A stretch of 8,595 nucleotides of DNA, from assembly GCA_937901265.1 (NCBI GenBank), contig CALCHA010000692.1, positions 1 to 8,595 on the forward strand, read 5' to 3'. How positions within the stretch are numbered: position 1 is the first letter of the stretch; every line of letters begins with the position of its first letter. A program made the translations under genes and the position numbers. Below, in pieces: positions 5,664 to 8,595 of this stretch. Source of the DNA: an uncultured Phycisphaerales bacterium. GTDB taxonomy: Bacteria > Planctomycetota > Phycisphaerae > WQYP01. Below the pieces are notes generated by a model, which did not search any database, had not been told where the DNA came from, and saw nothing but the letters and a program-made list of their open reading frames with translations.

Positions 5664-7283
5664 ATGCAACCGAGTTCCTCACCGGCCGATCGCCCCGAAA
5701 CCGCCGCCCCCTCTGGCGGGGCGGAGGAGGCCTTGCGCGATTCCGAATCGGTATTGCGGTCGTTTTATGACTCCATTTCCTTTTCCATGGGGGTGGTGGA
5801 GATGCGCGGGGAGGAGATTTTTTATGTCTCCTGCAACCCCGCGACCGCACGGGCCAACGGCACGAGCCCTGAGAAAATGGTGGGGACCAACGTGACCGCC
5901 TGGGGGGTCTCGCAGGAGTGGGTGAAATTCTGGGTGGACCGCTACCGCGCGGCGTTGTTGGCACGGCAGCCGGTGACCTTCGAGCTCTCGCGGGAGCGCG
6001 ACGGACAGGTGCGCTGGTTCCGCGCGACGGTCTGCCCGATCGTGCGGCTATCGAAGCACCCGCAGTTCTGCTACTTCAGCAAGGAGATCACCGATCAGAA
6101 GGCGGCGGAGGCGGAGCTGCGCCGGGCCCGCGATGCCGCGGAGGCGGCGAATCGCGCGAAGTCGGAATTTCTGGCCAACATGTCGCACGAGATCCGGACG
6201 CCGATGACGGCCATTCTGGGGTACGCCGACACGCTGGTGGATGAGCAGCTCGCCCCGGCCGAACGGGCCAGGGCGGTGGCGACGATTCGTCGCAATGGCG
6301 AGCATCTGATGGGGATTTTGTCAGACATCCTGGACCTGTCGAGAATTGAAGCGGGGCAGTGCAGGATCTCCTGGGAAACGGTGTCGCTGCGCGAGGTGGT
6401 GGAGGAGGTGGCGGAGAAGCTGCGTCCGGGGGCGGTCGCGGAGGGGATTGATTTTCGGGTGGAGCTGGCACCGGAGACGCCGCCGCGGATTCGGACGGAC
6501 TCGGCGCACCTGCGGCAGATTCTGCACAATGTCGTGGGCAACGCGGTGAAGTTCACGGAGCGGGGGTCCGTGCAGGTCCGGGTGGGACGGGCCGGGACGA
6601 GCCTGCGGATCGACATCGTGGACACCGGCATCGGCATCGCGCTGGAGCAACAGGCGGGCCTGTTCCAGCCCTTTGTGCAGGCCGATGCGTCGGCGACGCG
6701 GAAGTATGGCGGCACGGGGCTGGGGCTGGCGATTTCGCAGCGGCTGGCGACCCTTCTGGGAGGGACCCTGTCGCTGGTCTCCCACCCCGGGCGGGGGAGC
6801 ACGTTCACGCTGCTGCTCCCGCTGGGCGAGGGCGCAGGGACAGACGGAGCGGGGCGGGCGCAGGCGGAGCGGCGCGGGGTGGCCGCGGCCGCGGGTCCGC
6901 TGCGCGGGCAGGTGCTGCTGGTGGATGACAGCGAGGACACCCGGGCGCTGGTGGCCCATTTCCTCCGGCGTGCGGGGCTTCAAGTGACGTTGGCGACCGA
7001 TGGCGCGGAAGCGATTGCGGCCGGCGAGAGTCTGGGGCTGCAGAGCCTCGACCTCGTGCTCATGGACATGCAGATGCCGGTCCTGGATGGCTATGCGGCG
7101 ACGCGCCGCCTGCGCGAGCTGGGAGCGCGTTGCCCGATCATTGCCTTGACGGCCAATGCGTCGGAGGAGGATGAGCAGCGCTGCCTGAGTGCCGGATGCT
7201 CGGCCTATCTGACCAAGCCAGTGGATCGCGAGGCGCTCATTGCGGTGGTTGCCCGATGGCTGGCGTCCCCGCCGCCGCGCTGA
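5664..7283 (+). CDS. PAS hybrid sensor histidine kinase with C-terminal receiver
   Basis: This is a soluble sensor kinase expected to autophosphorylate on His and pass the phosphate to its own Asp. From the ATG at 5664 it is 539 residues. Domains in order are a PAS domain (about 25-145), a short coiled linker (about 146-168), a dimerisation domain with SHEIRTP (phospho-His175), and an ATPase domain. The ATPase domain has an N-box with NVVGNAVKFTE (Asn293), DTGIGI (320-325), FQPFVQAD and GGTGLGLAIS (349-358). A Gly/Ala/Arg-rich linker leads to a receiver (about 416-532) with DD at 421-422, phospho-Asp468 in LMDMQMP, Thr496 and Lys518. All catalytic residues are present. There is no membrane helix and no heme or cysteine signature, so the signal is unknown. 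There is no HPt or output domain, so phosphate must leave to a partner elsewhere. The start is uncertain: the frame opens upstream to TTG 5574, and GTG 5613 lies 12 bases after a GGGGGAG stretch. Confidence 0.93.
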   Translation: MQPSSSPADRPETAAPSGGAEEALRDSESVLRSFYDSISFSMGVVEMRGEEIFYVSCNPATARANGTSPEKMVGTNVTAWGVSQEWVKFWVDRYRAALLARQPVTFELSRERDGQVRWFRATVCPIVRLSKHPQFCYFSKEITDQKAAEAELRRARDAAEAANRAKSEFLANMSHEIRTPMTAILGYADTLVDEQLAPAERARAVATIRRNGEHLMGILSDILDLSRIEAGQCRISWETVSLREVVEEVAEKLRPGAVAEGIDFRVELAPETPPRIRTDSAHLRQILHNVVGNAVKFTERGSVQVRVGRAGTSLRIDIVDTGIGIALEQQAGLFQPFVQADASATRKYGGTGLGLAISQRLATLLGGTLSLVSHPGRGSTFTLLLPLGEGAGTDGAGRAQAERRGVAAAAGPLRGQVLLVDDSEDTRALVAHFLRRAGLQVTLATDGAEAIAAGESLGLQSLDLVLMDMQMPVLDGYAATRRLRELGARCPIIALTANASEEDEQRCLSAGCSAYLTKPVDREALIAVVARWLASPPPR

Positions 7284-7803
7284 TTCCTCCGGGAAGCTTC
7301 GCGTTTTTTCGCCCGGCCATGCTTTTGAACGCCAGGACGAGTTGCACCAGCAGAAGCAAGCTCAGGAGCAACCCTACCGCTATCAGCACTCCGCCGGTGA
7401 TGATGGCGCCGACTTCGTCGGTGTTGTTCACGATGATCAGAACGCCCAGGACGATGAATCCCACGGCGATGAGGAGGTGGAGGAGGGTGGCGAGAATCGC
7501 CAGGACAGAGCCGCCGGTGGAACCTTTGCGGACGAGAAACGCACAGACCGCCTCGGCCAGGCCAATGCCCCAGAAGAGGAGGGTGACGCCGATCGCCAGG
7601 CCGATGAAGAGCGGAAAGTCGGACCGGGAGACGACGCGGTCGCGCGAGTCCGCAACGACGAAGGCATAGATGACGAAGACGGTGAGGCCCAGGGCGAGCA
7701 GGATGGTCAGGAGGCCGTTGAGCAGGAGCAGGAGAAAGCCCCAACGTTGCGCGCCGGTGCGGATGAGTCCCGGAGGGGCGTAGGTGATCGGTGCGTTGGA
7801 CAT
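7237..7803 (-). CDS. Small four-helix membrane protein, function unknown
   Basis: I do not recognise a family. The 188-residue product has a short N-terminal tail and four hydrophobic helices (about 22-49, 64-91, 98-125 and 132-159). The charged loop ADSRDRVVSRSDF lies between helices 1 and 2, with short turns RKGSTGG and NNTDE after that. It ends in a basic then Gly/Ala/Pro-rich tail (about 160-188). The helices are rich in Leu, Val, Ile and Gly with few polar residues, so a channel or enzyme role is not indicated. The ATG at 7803 is chosen because the 66 codons upstream are basic and of non-native composition, and a promoter-like pair lies just before it. Its last 47 bases overlap the end of the kinase gene on the other strand. 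Its upstream side faces the EF-G-like gene. Confidence 0.8.
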   Translation of the reverse strand: MSNAPITYAPPGLIRTGAQRWGFLLLLLNGLLTILLALGLTVFVIYAFVVADSRDRVVSRSDFPLFIGLAIGVTLLFWGIGLAEAVCAFLVRKGSTGGSVLAILATLLHLLIAVGFIVLGVLIIVNNTDEVGAIITGGVLIAVGLLLSLLLLVQLVLAFKSMAGRKNAKLPGGISAAAGTPAIGQPPQ

Positions 7804-7812
7804 GGGGTTATT

Positions 7813-7841
7813 ATTACACGAAAACGTAAAATGGCACACAA
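7813..7841 (-). promoter_or_regulatory. Possible promoter of the small membrane protein, near-leaderless transcript
   Basis: On the minus strand, TTGTGT (7841-7836), a 17-base spacer and TGTAAT (7818-7813) precede the ATG at 7803 by only 9 bases. If used, transcription would begin within a few bases of the start codon. That fits the absence of any Shine-Dalgarno site here. The stretch is AT-rich, unlike its surroundings. Confidence 0.4.
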
Positions 7842-7950
7842 AAAAAATCAACCGGCAGTGCATCCGGCGCGAGCGCGCTGGGGCGACGGGGTGCAACCGC
7901 CCTGCGCGGCGAGTTGTGGATTTCAGCGCTTTGCACCTGCCGCATTTGCG

Positions 7951-7979
7951 TTTTGCGTGGGGCGGTTTCCTCCTATACT
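7951..7979 (+). promoter_or_regulatory. Possible promoter of the EF-G-like gene
   Basis: TATACT at 7974-7979 is a good -10 element. The -35 is less clear: TTTTGC at 7951-7956 (17-base spacer) or TTGCGT at 7953-7958 (15-base spacer). Transcription would start near 7986, leaving a leader of about 114 bases. The rest of the 296-base gap (7804-8099) holds no gene that I can see. Confidence 0.4.
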
Positions 7980-8059
7980 CCCCGGCAGTGGCCCCGCGCA
8001 TCGGCTGGTCGGCTGGTCCGATCCCTCCCCCCTAGAGTCGAGCAGACGATCCCCACGAG

Positions 8060-8092
8060 GCTCCGTCGGAAGTTTCCCTGTCCGAAAGGAGC
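8060..8092 (+). promoter_or_regulatory. Hairpin covering the Shine-Dalgarno site of the EF-G-like gene
   Basis: GCTCC (8060-8064) pairs fully with GGAGC (8088-8092). After a small G/AA internal loop, TCGGA (8066-8070) pairs with TCCGA (8081-8085), closing a ten-base loop. The 3' arm contains the core of the AAGGAG ribosome binding site (8086-8091), 8 bases before the ATG at 8100. In the folded form the site would be hidden, so translation could respond to whatever opens the hairpin. The pairing is seen; regulation is inference. Confidence 0.5.
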
Positions 8093-8099
8093 GTTGTTC

Positions 8100-8595
8100 A
8101 TGCCCGCTGCAAATTCCTATCGCCCGGCGGAAATCCGCAACATCGTGCTGGTCGGCCACGGCGGTGCCGGCAAGACGACCCTGGCCGAGGCGATGCTGCA
8201 TCGCTGCGGCGTGATCACGCGGATGGGGTCGGTGGAGGACGCCAACACCATCGCCGATTTCGAGCCCGAGGCCAAGCAGCACAAGCATTCGACGTCCTCG
8301 ACGCTCCTCTACGCCACCCACCAGGGACGCGAGATCAACCTGATCGACACGCCGGGCTATCCGGATTTCATCGGGCAGGCACTGGCGGCGCTGCCGGCCG
8401 TGGAGACGGCGGTGATCGTGGTCAGCGCCGAGGCAGGCATCGAGACCAACACCCGGCGGCTGTACCACGCGGCGGGCGAGATGGGCCTGGCGCGGATGAT
8501 CGTGATCAACAAGATCGACAAGGTGAAGGATGCGGGGCTCCTGGAGGCGCTCGTGGCCACGCTGAAGGAAACTTTCGGGCCGGAGCTGCACTGCA
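8100..8595 (+). CDS. EF-G-like translational GTPase (EF-G-2/FusA2 type), N-terminal part
   Basis: This is the first 165 residues of a ribosome-associated GTPase related to elongation factor G, cut by the window end (a full protein would be near 700 residues). The GTP-binding domain shows the P-loop GHGGAGKT (19-26), DTPGYPDF (83-90) and NKID (137-140). The canonical switch I sequence RGITI is absent: the matching stretch reads EPEAKQHKHSTSS (55-67). The G3 motif has Tyr87 where classic EF-G has the catalytic His (DTPGH). Both changes match the EF-G-like group that includes Thermus thermophilus EF-G-2 (DAPGYGDF) and mycobacterial FusA2 (DTPGYADF). Members of that group are thought to act beside, not instead of, the main EF-G, and their role is poorly defined. 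The ATG at 8100 has AAGGAG 8 bases upstream, within a possible hairpin. The gene is divergent from the small membrane protein gene. Confidence 0.93.
   Translation, partial: MPAANSYRPAEIRNIVLVGHGGAGKTTLAEAMLHRCGVITRMGSVEDANTIADFEPEAKQHKHSTSSTLLYATHQGREINLIDTPGYPDFIGQALAALPAVETAVIVVSAEAGIETNTRRLYHAAGEMGLARMIVINKIDKVKDAGLLEALVATLKETFGPELHC

Noticed and set aside
5494..5964. Upstream extension of the adaptor reading frame (157 extra residues)
   Set aside because: It overlaps the kinase gene on the other strand, is Pro/Arg/Ser rich, and lies upstream of the promoter and ribosome binding site found for the ATG at 5493.
8001..8020. Direct repeat TCGGCTGG twice in the leader of the EF-G-like gene
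   Set aside because: Two adjacent copies of a GC-rich 8-mer are too little to indicate a regulatory site or repeat family.
1..8595. tRNA, rRNA, CRISPR array, known riboswitch or phage attachment site
   Set aside because: I saw no cloverleaf, rRNA-like stretch, regularly spaced repeat-spacer pattern or integrase. The only tandem repeats are the octamers at 1670-1831, which have no spacers.

Overview
The window is a GC-rich bacterial chromosome segment with densely packed genes. It fits a Planctomycetota-like bacterium, perhaps of the Phycisphaerae type, with Verrucomicrobiota as the alternative. The grounds are the ISAzo13-type ('Rhodopirellula transposase') element, the style of PAS domain in the kinase, the EF-G-like factor, and the rarity of strong Shine-Dalgarno sites. 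This placement is inference from protein style, not a database result.

Layout, left to right. (1) 1-717: the 5' part of an ISAzo13-family insertion sequence read leftward and cut by the window edge. Its transposase is split by a frame change at a run of nine A. (2) 718-1644 and 1841-2734, both leftward: argF (ornithine carbamoyltransferase) and argB (N-acetylglutamate kinase), two arginine biosynthesis genes. The 196 bp between them holds a striking inverted pair of octamer repeats (1670-1831). (3) 2891-4105 and 4153-5493, leftward: a MacB/FtsX-type permease and, upstream of it, a MacA/HlyD-type adaptor. They form an apparent two-gene export operon with no ATPase gene in the window. (4) 5664-7283, rightward: a soluble PAS hybrid histidine kinase with a C-terminal receiver, divergent from the adaptor gene. 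(5) 7237-7803, leftward: a small four-helix membrane protein of unknown function whose 3' end overlaps the kinase 3' end by 47 bp. (6) 8100-8595, rightward and cut by the window edge: an EF-G-like translational GTPase (EF-G-2/FusA2 type). Its ribosome binding site can pair into a hairpin.

Functionally, argB and argF act in the same pathway (steps two and six of arginine synthesis), and the adaptor and permease should form part of one envelope complex. I see no direct link between these modules, the kinase, the small membrane protein and the EF-G-like factor. The window looks like ordinary core chromosome with one mobile insertion. The most unusual elements are the octamer inverted repeat, the A9 frame change in the transposase, the permease/adaptor pair without an ATPase, and the hairpin over the EF-G-like start. 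I did not find convincing evidence of a wholly new multi-gene system.
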